64,000 nt of DNA, taken from assembly GCF_014174355.1 (NCBI RefSeq), contig NZ_JABEQF010000008.1, positions 1 through 64,000 on the forward strand, written 5' to 3'. The position numbers and the translations under genes were made by a program. This document shows positions 17,297 through 25,669 of this stretch, in pieces (the first letter of the stretch is position 1; every line of letters starts with the position of its first letter). The DNA is from Gluconacetobacter azotocaptans (GTDB lineage Bacteria > Pseudomonadota > Alphaproteobacteria > Acetobacterales > Acetobacteraceae). The notes under the pieces were generated by a model. It made no database searches, was not told the origin of the DNA, and was given only the letters and a program-made list of their open reading frames with translations.

Positions 17297-18112
17297 ATGG
17301 CCAGAGCGCGCCCGAACGGCGAAACACGATTCGATCCCACGACGGTCCTCATTACCGGGGCGTCCAGCGGGATTGGCGCTGAACTGGCCCGCTTCTACGC
17401 CCGGTCGGATCGGACGCTGATCCTATGGGGACGGGACGCCCACCGTCTGGAGCAGGTGGCCCGCGATTGCCGCGCCCTCGGCGCGGGCGCGCGGACGCGG
17501 GTGCTGGACCTGCGCGATGGCGGGGGGGCGATCGCGGCGTTCAGGGCCGACGATGACCGCCACCCGGTCGATCTGCTGGTGCTGGCGGCCGGCCTGGGCG
17601 ACATGCGCCAGAACGCGGCGCGCACCGAGGATGCCGAGACCGTGCTGGAACTCGGCCTGGTCAATTACGCCACGCCCTCGGCCATCGCCACGGCGGGGGC
17701 CGAGCGCATGGTCTCGCGCGGCGGGGGGCATATCGCCATGCTGGGCTCGGTCGCCGCGTTTCATGCCCTGCCGTTCGCCCCGGCCTATTCGGGGTCCAAG
17801 GCGGGGCTGATGCGCTTTGCCGAGGCGCTGCGGAACGGCTTGTCGGGCTATGGGGTCGGGGTGACGCTGGTGTCGCCCGGCTTCGTCGATACGCCCATGA
17901 GCCGCCGGGTCAGCAGCGCCAAGCCCTTCCTGCAGACCGCGCCGGCGTCGGCGCGGCTGATCGCGCGCGCGATCGAGGAAAACCGGGCTCATCTGGTTTT
18001 CCCGCGGCTGTTCTCGGTGCTGCGTTTTCTCGATATCATCATGCCGCGCCCGATCCGCGACGGCATTCTGCGCCGGCTGAAGGCCGATCAGGCGCCGCGT
18101 CCGGCATCCTGA
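17297..18112 (+). CDS. Short-chain dehydrogenase/reductase
   Basis: The 271-residue classical SDR has the cofactor motif TGASSGIG at about residues 20-27, a VLAAG segment in place of the NNAG motif, catalytic Ser in MLGSVAAF and the YSGSK catalytic Tyr/Lys. The C-terminus carries a basic, hydrophobic LRFLDIIMPRPIR segment, as in membrane-associated SDRs of the DltE type. The substrate is unknown. The start is backed by GGAAGGGG just upstream. A 151-nt gap to glucokinase suggests separate transcription. Confidence 0.85.
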   Translation: MARARPNGETRFDPTTVLITGASSGIGAELARFYARSDRTLILWGRDAHRLEQVARDCRALGAGARTRVLDLRDGGGAIAAFRADDDRHPVDLLVLAAGLGDMRQNAARTEDAETVLELGLVNYATPSAIATAGAERMVSRGGGHIAMLGSVAAFHALPFAPAYSGSKAGLMRFAEALRNGLSGYGVGVTLVSPGFVDTPMSRRVSSAKPFLQTAPASARLIARAIEENRAHLVFPRLFSVLRFLDIIMPRPIRDGILRRLKADQAPRPAS

Positions 18113-18263
18113 CACCCCGGCGGCCGCGCCCGGCTGATTCGATTCCGGACTTGACGGCGCGGGACGGGAATCGGACACGGAACGAATAACAATAATGTGC
18201 ACCGGGCGGCTGCGGCGAAAGGCTGCGCGTCCGACAGAATGATGCCACGGAGCCTGTGAAGAC

Positions 18264-19232
18264 ATGAGAGAGATCGTAGCGGTCGATATCGGCGGGACCC
18301 ACGCGCGTTTCGCCATCGCCACGGTGGATTGCGGGCGGGTGGTCAGCCTGGGCGAGGCCACGACCCTGAGATGTGCCGAGCACGCCAGCCTGCAACTGGC
18401 GTGGGAGGCCTTCGCCCGCCAGATCGGCCAGAGCCTGCCGCGCGCGGCGGGGATCGCCGTCGCCTGCCCGGTGCAGGGCGATATTCTGAAGCTGACCAAC
18501 AATCCGTGGATCATCCAGCCCGCGCAGCTCGGTGCGAAGCTGGGTGTCGACGAACACGTGCTGGTCAACGATTTCGGCGCGGTCGGCCACGCCGTGGCCC
18601 AGGTGGATGCCTCGCATCTGCGTCATCTCTGCGGCCCCGATCGTCCGTTCGCGGAATCGGGCGTGACCACGATCGTAGGGCCGGGGACGGGCCTGGGGTC
18701 GGCCTATGTCGTGCGGCGGGACGGGCGCTACCTGGTGTGCGAGACCGAGGGCGGGCATGTCGATTTCTCGCCGCTCGACCAGGTGGAAGACCAGATCCTG
18801 CAGCGCCTGCGGCGGCGCTATCGCCGGGTGTCGGCCGAGCGCATCGTATCCGGACCGGGGCTGGTCAATCTGTACGAGGCGATTGCCGAGATCGAAGGCC
18901 AGTCGGTGCATACGCGCGACGACAAGGAATTGTGGACCCGCGCGTTGGAAGGCCGCGACCACATGGCGTCCGCGGCGCTGGAGCGGTTCTGCCTGGCCCT
19001 GGGGGCCGTTGCGGGCGATCTGGCCCTGGCCCAGGGCGGAAGCAGCGTCGTCATCGCCGGCGGGCTGGGCCTGCGGCTGGCGGACCATCTGCCCAATTCC
19101 GGATTCGCCGAGCGATTCGTGGCCAAGGGGCGTTTCGAATCGCTGATGGCGGACATGCCGGTGAAACTGATCACCCATCCGCAGCCGGGATTGTTCGGGG
19201 CGGCGGCGGCATTCGCCGAACGCTTCGCCTGA
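18264..19232 (+). CDS. glk: Glucokinase
   Basis: The 322-residue enzyme is of the E. coli Glk type (no ROK zinc motif). It has phosphate-binding VDIGGTHARFAIA at the N-terminus, substrate loop LTNNPWII, catalytic Asp in LVNDFGAVGHAV, GPGTGLGSAYV and the ETEGGHVDF segment. It phosphorylates glucose to glucose 6-phosphate in the cytoplasm. In acetic acid bacteria this enzyme feeds the pentose phosphate and Entner-Doudoroff routes beside periplasmic glucose oxidation. No sugar transporter or regulator gene adjoins it. Confidence 0.93.
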   Translation: MREIVAVDIGGTHARFAIATVDCGRVVSLGEATTLRCAEHASLQLAWEAFARQIGQSLPRAAGIAVACPVQGDILKLTNNPWIIQPAQLGAKLGVDEHVLVNDFGAVGHAVAQVDASHLRHLCGPDRPFAESGVTTIVGPGTGLGSAYVVRRDGRYLVCETEGGHVDFSPLDQVEDQILQRLRRRYRRVSAERIVSGPGLVNLYEAIAEIEGQSVHTRDDKELWTRALEGRDHMASAALERFCLALGAVAGDLALAQGGSSVVIAGGLGLRLADHLPNSGFAERFVAKGRFESLMADMPVKLITHPQPGLFGAAAAFAERFA

Positions 19233-19465
19233 CGCACGCCGGCAGGGCGTTCGGCGTCGGTGCCAGCGGCCACTCGCTCGGATTCGAATTGAGGGCGCCC
19301 TTCGGCGGACTATATTATTTTTTGTGGCGGCGTTGCGTTCTTGGCCGTGTGGCCGGGCCCCGCCTTGCATGTGCGGGCAGGAACCGGGCGTCGCCACGAA
19401 GATCCCTCGATCGCGGTGTGTTTCAGCGCGTAGTCGCGCGCGTTCAGGGAACATGATGAATGCGG

Positions 19466-19489
19466 AAAAAACCCGGGAAACCAGGCTTT
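19466..19489 (-). terminator. Probable intrinsic terminator of tRNA-Cys
   Basis: On the minus strand, AAAGCCTGG pairs with CCGGGTTTT across a short loop (two G-U wobbles), followed by a run of T. It begins about 34 nt after the 3' end of the tRNA-Cys gene. Confidence 0.5.
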
Positions 19490-19522
19490 CGTCACTATAT
19501 GCGATGATCTGGGAAGATCGCT

Positions 19523-19596
19523 TGGAGGTCCGGGCGGGAATCGAACCCACATTCGCGGATTTGCAGTCCGCTGCATCACCATTCTGCCACCGGACC
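19523..19596 (-). tRNA. tRNA-Cys (anticodon GCA)
   Basis: The minus strand gives a complete 74-nt cloverleaf with encoded CCA. The acceptor stem GGTCCGG pairs with CCGGACC, the anticodon stem CGGAC/ATCCG frames the GCA anticodon in loop CTGCAAA, and the T arm reads GTGGGTTCGATTCCCGC. The discriminator base before CCA is T, typical of tRNA-Cys. The 290-nt stretch between glk and this gene holds no supported coding region. Confidence 0.97.
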
Positions 19597-19773
19597 TGAC
19601 CGGGCGCGTTGGCTATATCCACTCTCTCTTCGGCGCGGTCAAGCCGTTGTGTGCGCACGGCCTGCTAGGCAGACGGGCCGAGCGGCCATAAAACTGTCTT
19701 CGCCGGGGAACCTTCGGCCAGGGACGTCGCGCGCGCATGCCGGCGCCGTCGGGACAGCAGTGAAGGGAGTGTC

Positions 19774-20454
19774 ATGAACCAGTCCGCGCTTGAAGAATTC
19801 GCCCTCGATTACGACGCCGCGCGGCAGAGGATGGTGGATGCCCAGATCCGCCCGGTCCAGATCAACGATCCGCGGATCATCGCCATCATGCGCGACCTGC
19901 CGCGCGAACGCTGCATGCCCGCTCCGCTGCGCCCCTTCGCCTATGCCGACCAGAGCCTGGAAATCGGGGGCGGGCGCGTCCTGACCGAACCGCGGATCGT
20001 CGGCCGGATGGTGCAGATCGCGGCCCCGCAACCGGGCCAGCGCGCGTTGGTCGTCGGCGCGGGGACGGGGTACGTGCCGGCCCTGCTGGCCCGGCTCGGC
20101 CTTCATGTGGTGGCCCTCGAATCGGATTCGGCCCTTAGCACCATCGGCAAGGCCTTCTGTGCGGCCGAGGCGCCGCAGGTGGTCTGGCGCGACGGCGCCC
20201 TGGCATCGGGCGATGCGGCCGGCGCGCCGTTCGATGTGATCCTGATTGACGGCGCGGTGCGCGACATCCCGCCGGCCCTGCCGGCCCAACTGGCGGACAA
20301 GGGCCGTATCGTCTGCGTGATCTGGCCCGAGGGCGGGGTCGCCTCGGCCAGCGTCGCCGAACGCACGGCGCACGGCGTAGGCGTCCGGCCGGTCTTCGAC
20401 GTGGCGCTGCCGTTGCTGCCGGAACTGGTGCCGGCCCCCGTCTTCGCCTTCTGA
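19774..20454 (+). CDS. Protein-L-isoaspartate O-methyltransferase family protein
   Basis: The 226-residue protein resembles PCMT: QIRPVQINDPRIIAIMRDLP and LTEPRIVGRMVQ at the N-terminus, then the SAM-binding motif ALVVGAGTGYVPALLARLG and DVILIDGAV. True Pcm has a conserved TISQPY motif near the active site; here the equivalent segment reads RVLTEPRIVG. It is therefore probably the divergent alphaproteobacterial homologue commonly found upstream of tolC, with unproven isoaspartate repair activity. GAAGGGAG precedes ATG 19774. The tolC gene starts 110 nt downstream. Confidence 0.82.
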   Translation: MNQSALEEFALDYDAARQRMVDAQIRPVQINDPRIIAIMRDLPRERCMPAPLRPFAYADQSLEIGGGRVLTEPRIVGRMVQIAAPQPGQRALVVGAGTGYVPALLARLGLHVVALESDSALSTIGKAFCAAEAPQVVWRDGALASGDAAGAPFDVILIDGAVRDIPPALPAQLADKGRIVCVIWPEGGVASASVAERTAHGVGVRPVFDVALPLLPELVPAPVFAF

Positions 20455-20564
20455 ACTGCCGTATCGCGCGACGATCATGCAAATCCTTTTCCGTGTATCG
20501 AAATGTCGTCTACAACCTTGGGTAGCGTAATGGGTGGCGATGGTCGGGACACTGGGAGGGGACG

Positions 20565-21998
20565 ATGAAGCGAACCTGCGGGATCGGGGCCGGAATGGCC
20601 GCCCTGCTGTGCGGCGGCACCGCCCTGGCCCAGCGCTATGACGGCAGCGGGTCGCCGACCTTCGTGCCCCATACGTTGCAGGAAGCGCTGGCTGCCGCCT
20701 ATCTGACCAACCCGACCCTGCAGCGGGAACGCGCGACCCTGCGTGCGACCGACGAGCAGGTGCCGACCGCGCTGGCCGGCTGGCGGCCCACGGTCACCGG
20801 CAACATGAACCTGACCTATTTCACCGGCACCAACTCGGTGGCGCGGCAGGAGGGGTATGCCGGATACGATCGCCGCTTCGACGTGCCGGGCTACAACGGC
20901 GGGGTCACCATTTCCCAGCCGCTCTATTCGGGCGGCCGTACAACGGCCAGCACCCACAAGGCCGTCAATCAGGTGATGGCCGAGCGGGCGAACCTGATCG
21001 CAACCGAGCAGCAGGTCTTCACCGATGTGGTCAGCGCCTATGTGGGCGTGATCGAGGACGAACAGCTTCTGCAGCTGAACATCAACAACGAGAAGGTGCT
21101 TCAGGAACAGCTTCGCGCCACCAGCGAGCGTTTTCGCGTCGGCGAGATCACGCGCACCGACGTGGCCCAGGCCGAGGCCGCGCTGGCCAGCGCCCGCGCC
21201 GCCCGGCAGGAAGCCGAGGGAACGTTGCAGACCGCGCAGGCGACCTATATGCAGATCGTGGGCATGGCGCCGCCGTCCAACCTGGTGCCGCCGCAACCCC
21301 TGGTGCTACCGGTGAAATCGCAGAACGAGGCGATCGCGCAGGCGGTCCAGAACAATCCCAACGTGGTCAATGCGCTGTTTACCGAGGCCTCGCAGAAGGA
21401 TGCGGTGTCCGTCGCCCTGGCCGCCATCCTGCCCAAGGTGACGGCCGAGGCCGCCTACACGCACGGCAGCAACCAGAGCAGCGGCCGGTCCCTGAACGAC
21501 GAGAAATACGCGCTGCTGAATTTCCAGGTCCCGATCTATCAGGGCGGATCGGAATATGCGGCCGTTCGCCAGGCACGCCAGCAGGCCACCGAGGCGCATC
21601 GCGCCGTCGATATCCAGCGGCGCGCGGCGTTGCAGCTCGCGTCGTCCAACTGGCAGAAGCTGGTGGCCTACAAGGCCTCGATCGACAGCAACCGTACCGC
21701 CATCTCATCGAACATCGTCGCCCTGGATGGGGTGGAGCGCCAGGCCATCGTCGGCACCAGCACGACGCTGGAGGTCCTGCAGCAGCAGCAGACGCTGCTC
21801 CAGGCCCAGGTGGCGCTGGTGCAGAGCCTGAGCAACCTCGTCACCGCGTCGTACGGCGTGGCGGCGGCCATCGGGCGCCTGACGTCGGTCGATCTGAAAC
21901 TGGACGTCCCGCGCTATGACGAGACCGCCTATTACAAGGCGGTCAAGGACCGGCTGTGGGGCATCAGCGACCACGCGACGGATCAGCCCGGGCGCTGA
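20565..21998 (+). CDS. tolC: TolC family outer membrane channel protein
   Basis: The 477-residue protein has a clear signal peptide (about 1-23, ending ALAQ). Two outer membrane efflux repeats follow: LQEALAAAYLTNPTLQRER and GGVTISQPLYSGGRT in the first half, and LLNFQVPIYQGGSEYAAVRQ in the second. Long heptad-rich helices carry the tunnel, for example SERFRVGEITRTDVAQAEA. TolC forms the trimeric outer membrane duct for type I secretion and multidrug efflux. GGGAGGGG precedes ATG 20565. The structured intergenic repeat begins immediately after the stop codon. Confidence 0.93.
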   Translation: MKRTCGIGAGMAALLCGGTALAQRYDGSGSPTFVPHTLQEALAAAYLTNPTLQRERATLRATDEQVPTALAGWRPTVTGNMNLTYFTGTNSVARQEGYAGYDRRFDVPGYNGGVTISQPLYSGGRTTASTHKAVNQVMAERANLIATEQQVFTDVVSAYVGVIEDEQLLQLNINNEKVLQEQLRATSERFRVGEITRTDVAQAEAALASARAARQEAEGTLQTAQATYMQIVGMAPPSNLVPPQPLVLPVKSQNEAIAQAVQNNPNVVNALFTEASQKDAVSVALAAILPKVTAEAAYTHGSNQSSGRSLNDEKYALLNFQVPIYQGGSEYAAVRQARQQATEAHRAVDIQRRAALQLASSNWQKLVAYKASIDSNRTAISSNIVALDGVERQAIVGTSTTLEVLQQQQTLLQAQVALVQSLSNLVTASYGVAAAIGRLTSVDLKLDVPRYDETAYYKAVKDRLWGISDHATDQPGR

Positions 21999-22159
21999 GA
22001 GTCCGTTTGTGAATCCGGTCTGGCGGCGATCCGACGCGCGTTTTCTGCGCTTCGATGCTCACGGCCAGCAAGGCCGCTCCGCTTCGATGCTCGAAAACAC
22101 ACGACGGACGCGCCCTTTTCAGGGCGCTCTCGCGCCAGACCGGATTCACAAATGGACTC
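21999..22159. repeat. Structured intergenic repeat, copy 1 (after tolC)
   Basis: A 27-nt left arm (21999-22025) is complementary to the right arm (22133-22159), with a single G-U pair. The roughly 107-nt interior holds a hairpin CGGCC/GGCCG (22062-22076) and a second hairpin GCGCCC/GGGCGC (22110-22127). Interior positions 22026-22110 match 35740-35824 at about 77 of 85 bases by eye. The terminal arms and the second hairpin differ from the other copy but stay self-complementary. Apparent ORFs here are fragments and not credible. It may act as a terminator, a REP-like element or a non-coding RNA; the sequence does not decide. Confidence 0.8.
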
Positions 22160-22288
22160 CGAATCCTCCGACCGCCCCGACGATGGCCGGAAAGCCGCGA
22201 TCGTTTCTTTCGGTCCGGTTTTCGGTATAAGCGGCGGACACGGGGCGTATCCCGCCGGCTATTCATCAAGTTAGGTCTGGCTTTCGCG

Positions 22289-24982
22289 ATGCTGAACAAG
22301 TCTTTCTCGCCCGGCGAGATCGAACCGACATTATATGCGCTCTGGGAACGGAATGGCGCGTTCGCCGCCGATCCGGGCAGCGACGCCCAGCCCTATACGA
22401 TCATGATCCCGCCGCCGAACGTGACCGGCACGCTGCATGTCGGCCACGCGCTGACCATGACGTTGCAGGACACGTTGATCCGCTGGCGGCGCATGCAGGG
22501 GCGCGACACCCTGTGGCAGCCGGGCACCGACCATGCCGGCATCGCGACGCAGATGGTGGTCGAACGCACCTTGCAGAAGGAAGGTACCTCGCGCCAGGCG
22601 ATGGGCCGCGAGGCGTTCGAGCAGCGCGTGTGGCAATGGAAGGCGGAATCGGGCGGCGGCATCACGACGCAGTTGCGCCGGCTGGGGGCCTCGCTGGACT
22701 GGCCGCGTGAACGCTTCACCATGGACGACGGCCTGTCGCAGTCCGTGCGCGAGGTCTTCGTCACCCTGTATCGCCAGGGGCTGATCTACCGGGACCGGCG
22801 GCTGGTGAACTGGGACCCGGCCTTCCGGTCCGCGATTTCGGATCTGGAGGTCGAGAATCGCGAAATCCAGGGCAGCCTGTGGTACATCCGCTATCCCGTC
22901 GAGGGCGAGCCGGGCCGCACCATCACCGTGGCGACCACCCGGCCCGAGACGATGCTGGGCGACATGGCGGTTGCCGTGCATCCCGAGGACGAACGCTATG
23001 CCGACCTGATCGGCCGGTCGCTGGTCCTGCCGCTGACGGGCCGGCGCATCCCCGTCGTCGCGGACACGCATTCGGACCCTGAAAAGGGCAGCGGCGCGGT
23101 CAAGATCACGCCCGCGCACGATTTCAACGATTTCGAGGTCGGACGCCGCCACAATCTGGCGATGCCCACCGTGCTGGACGCCGACGCCCGCATCACGCTG
23201 GCCGAGATCGAGGGCGATCTGCGGGTCGAGGACGGGCTGGCGGATCCGCAGTTCGTGCGGGGGCTGGACGGCCTGCCGCGCGACCAGGCGCGCAAGGCCA
23301 TGGTCGAGGAACTGGACCGCCTGGGCTGGCTGGAGAAGATCGAGCCGCACCGCAACCAGATCCCGCATGCCGAGCGCAGCGGGGCGGTGGTCGAACCCCG
23401 CCTGACCACCCAGTGGTATTGCGATGCTGCGACCCTGGCCGGCCCGGCGATCGCGGCGGTGGAGACCGGCCGCGTGCAGTTCGTGCCGCAGCAGTGGGAA
23501 AACACGTTCTTCGCCTGGATGCGTGAAATCCAGCCCTGGTGCATCAGCCGGCAGCTCTGGTGGGGACACCGTATTCCGGCCTGGTACGGCCCGGACGGAC
23601 ATGTCTTCGTGGCGCGGGACGAGGCCGATGCCCAGGCGCAGGCCCAGGCGCATTATGGCTGCGACGAGGCCCTGAGCCGGGACGAGGACGTGCTGGACAC
23701 GTGGTTCTCCTCGGCTCTCTGGCCGTTTTCCACGCTGGGCTGGCCGGAGCGCACGGCGGACCTGGCGCGCTACTACCCGACCGACGTGCTGGTGACGGGA
23801 TTCGACATCATCTTCTTCTGGGTGGCCCGGATGATGATGATGGGCCTGCATTTCATGGACGACGTGCCGTTCCGCAAGGTCTTCATCCACGGGCTGGTCC
23901 GCGACGAGCGCGGCCAGAAGATGTCCAAGAGCAAGGGCAACGGCATCGACCCGCTGGAGATGATCGACCAGTACGGCGCCGATGCCATGCGCTTTACGAT
24001 CTGCGCGCTGACCGGCCTGGGCCGCGACGTCAAGCTGGGGCAGAAGCGGATCGAGGAACATCGCTCCTTCGTCACCAAGATCTGGAATGCCGCGCGGTTC
24101 TGCGAGATGAACGGGGTGAAGCCGGTCGACGGCTTCCGCCCCCAGGACGCGACGTCGGCGCTCGGCCGCTGGATCCTGGACGAGGCCGCGCGCGCGACCG
24201 TCGAGGCCAATGCGGCGCTGGAGTCCTTCCGTTTCGATGAATATGCGGCGACCTGCTACCGCTTCGTCTGGAATTGCTTCTGCGACTGGTTCCTGGAATT
24301 CGCCAAGCCCGTGTTCAATGGCGACGATGCGGCGCAGGCGGCGGAAATCCGCGCGGTCGCGGCCCATGTGCTGGGCGTGATCCTGCGGATACTCCAGCCG
24401 GTGATGCCGTTCGTCACCGACGACCTGTGGGCGCAGTTCGGGTTCGGCGTGCCCGGCAGCCTGATGGCCACCGCATGGCCCGAAGCCGTCCGCCCGGATG
24501 GCGCCGAGGAGGCTGCCGCCGAACTGGACTGGGTCGTGCGGTTCATTTCGGCGATTCGTACCGTGCGCGCCGAAATGAACGTGCCGCCGTCGCGCCTGGC
24601 GCCCGTGCTGCTGCGTGACGCCGCGCCGGCGACGGTGGAGCGGGCCGGACGCTGGGCCGAGGCGATCGGCCGCATGGCCCGGGTGTCCGAGGTCACGGTG
24701 CTGGCGGGCGAGATGCCGCAGGGCGCGGCGCAGCTGGTGGTGGACGAGGCGACGCTGGTTATTCCGCTGGCCGGGATCATCGATTTGTCGCAGGAGCGCC
24801 AGCGCCTGGAAAAGGAGCGCCGGAAAATCGACGACGAAATCGCGAAGGTCGAGCGCAAGCTGGGCAACGCGGATTTCATCGCGCGTGCCAAGCCTGAGGT
24901 CGTCGAGGAAAATCGCGACCGCCTGGCCCAGCAGCAGGGCGAGCGCGCCCGGCTGGATGCAGCCCTGGCCCGCATCGCCTGA
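22289..24982 (+). CDS. valS: Valyl-tRNA synthetase
   Basis: The 897-residue class I synthetase has the HIGH motif in PPPNVTGTLHVGHALT (about 45-55), the KMSKS loop in QKMSKSKGNGID, the editing-domain segment TTRPETMLGDMAVAVHPED, and a C-terminal coiled-coil arm (about 830-897, LEKERRKIDDEIAKVERKLG). It charges tRNA-Val. ATG 22289 gives MLNKSFSPGEIEPTLYALWE, the expected N-terminus; the longer frame upstream reads through the repeat element and is not real. Only a weak ribosome site (TTAGG) precedes it. Confidence 0.96.
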   Translation: MLNKSFSPGEIEPTLYALWERNGAFAADPGSDAQPYTIMIPPPNVTGTLHVGHALTMTLQDTLIRWRRMQGRDTLWQPGTDHAGIATQMVVERTLQKEGTSRQAMGREAFEQRVWQWKAESGGGITTQLRRLGASLDWPRERFTMDDGLSQSVREVFVTLYRQGLIYRDRRLVNWDPAFRSAISDLEVENREIQGSLWYIRYPVEGEPGRTITVATTRPETMLGDMAVAVHPEDERYADLIGRSLVLPLTGRRIPVVADTHSDPEKGSGAVKITPAHDFNDFEVGRRHNLAMPTVLDADARITLAEIEGDLRVEDGLADPQFVRGLDGLPRDQARKAMVEELDRLGWLEKIEPHRNQIPHAERSGAVVEPRLTTQWYCDAATLAGPAIAAVETGRVQFVPQQWENTFFAWMREIQPWCISRQLWWGHRIPAWYGPDGHVFVARDEADAQAQAQAHYGCDEALSRDEDVLDTWFSSALWPFSTLGWPERTADLARYYPTDVLVTGFDIIFFWVARMMMMGLHFMDDVPFRKVFIHGLVRDERGQKMSKSKGNGIDPLEMIDQYGADAMRFTICALTGLGRDVKLGQKRIEEHRSFVTKIWNAARFCEMNGVKPVDGFRPQDATSALGRWILDEAARATVEANAALESFRFDEYAATCYRFVWNCFCDWFLEFAKPVFNGDDAAQAAEIRAVAAHVLGVILRILQPVMPFVTDDLWAQFGFGVPGSLMATAWPEAVRPDGAEEAAAELDWVVRFISAIRTVRAEMNVPPSRLAPVLLRDAAPATVERAGRWAEAIGRMARVSEVTVLAGEMPQGAAQLVVDEATLVIPLAGIIDLSQERQRLEKERRKIDDEIAKVERKLGNADFIARAKPEVVEENRDRLAQQQGERARLDAALARIA

Positions 24983-25077
24983 TCGAGGGGGCATTCGTCA
25001 CCATCACTTCTCTTTTAATCCGGTGCGCGCCATCACATGTTGATGGACGGGCCAGATGATCGGGACGGGGGATTCGG

Positions 25078-25650
25078 ATGACGGACCATACGACGCACGG
25101 CGCGTCCCGCCGGGATGTCGCCTATCTGGGCGGGGGATGTTTCTGGTGCATCGAGGCGATGCTGCGGGAACTGGACGGGGTGCTGGACCTGGCGCCGGGT
25201 TATGCCGGCGGCATCCGGCCGGACCCGACGTACGAGGACGTCTGCACAGGCCGGACGGGACATGCCGAAATCGTCCGGGTGGGGTTCGATCCGGACATTC
25301 TGCCCTATGCGGACCTGCTGCGGATCTTCTTCACCCTGCATGACCCGACGACGCCGGACCGGCAGGGTGCGGATGTCGGCACCCAGTATCGTTCGGTGAT
25401 CTTCTGCACGGATGCGGCGCAGGAACGCGCCGCCCGCGCCGTGCGGGACGAAATCGCGGCTTCCGGCCTGTGGCCCGACCCGATCGTTACCGAGATCCGT
25501 CCGCTGGAGCGGTTCTACGAGGCCGAGCCCTATCATCACGATTATTTCGCCAAACATCCGGAACGCGGTTACTGCGTCGCCGTGATCTCGCCGAAGGTCG
25601 CGAAGGTGCGGCGCCTGTTCCACGACCGGCTGGCGCTGGCGCGCCGCTGA
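25078..25650 (+). CDS. msrA: Peptide methionine sulfoxide reductase MsrA
   Basis: The 190-residue enzyme carries the catalytic GGCFWCIE motif at about residues 20-27 and the family pattern GYAGGIRPDPTYEDVCTGRTGHAE, FFTLHDPTTPDRQGADVGTQYRS and EPYHHDYFAKHPERGYC. It reduces methionine-S-sulfoxide in proteins and free methionine. It converges on the ABC ATPase gene with only 19 nt between stop codons and no obvious T-rich terminator. Confidence 0.95.
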   Translation: MTDHTTHGASRRDVAYLGGGCFWCIEAMLRELDGVLDLAPGYAGGIRPDPTYEDVCTGRTGHAEIVRVGFDPDILPYADLLRIFFTLHDPTTPDRQGADVGTQYRSVIFCTDAAQERAARAVRDEIAASGLWPDPIVTEIRPLERFYEAEPYHHDYFAKHPERGYCVAVISPKVAKVRRLFHDRLALARR

Positions 25651-25669
25651 CCGGCGGGGCGCGTCGCGT

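Noticed and set aside
19446-19599. Plus-strand ORF with VRAGIEPTFADLQSAASPFCHRT
   Set aside because: This is the well-known false translation of the reverse strand of a tRNA-Cys gene; the tRNA explains it.
22055-22288. 78-residue N-terminal extension of valS
   Set aside because: It reads through the structured repeat; homology begins at MLNKSFSPGEIEPT.
22331-24994. 887-residue minus-strand ORF
   Set aside because: It lies antisense to valS, whose motifs are complete, and is an effect of high GC in the third position.
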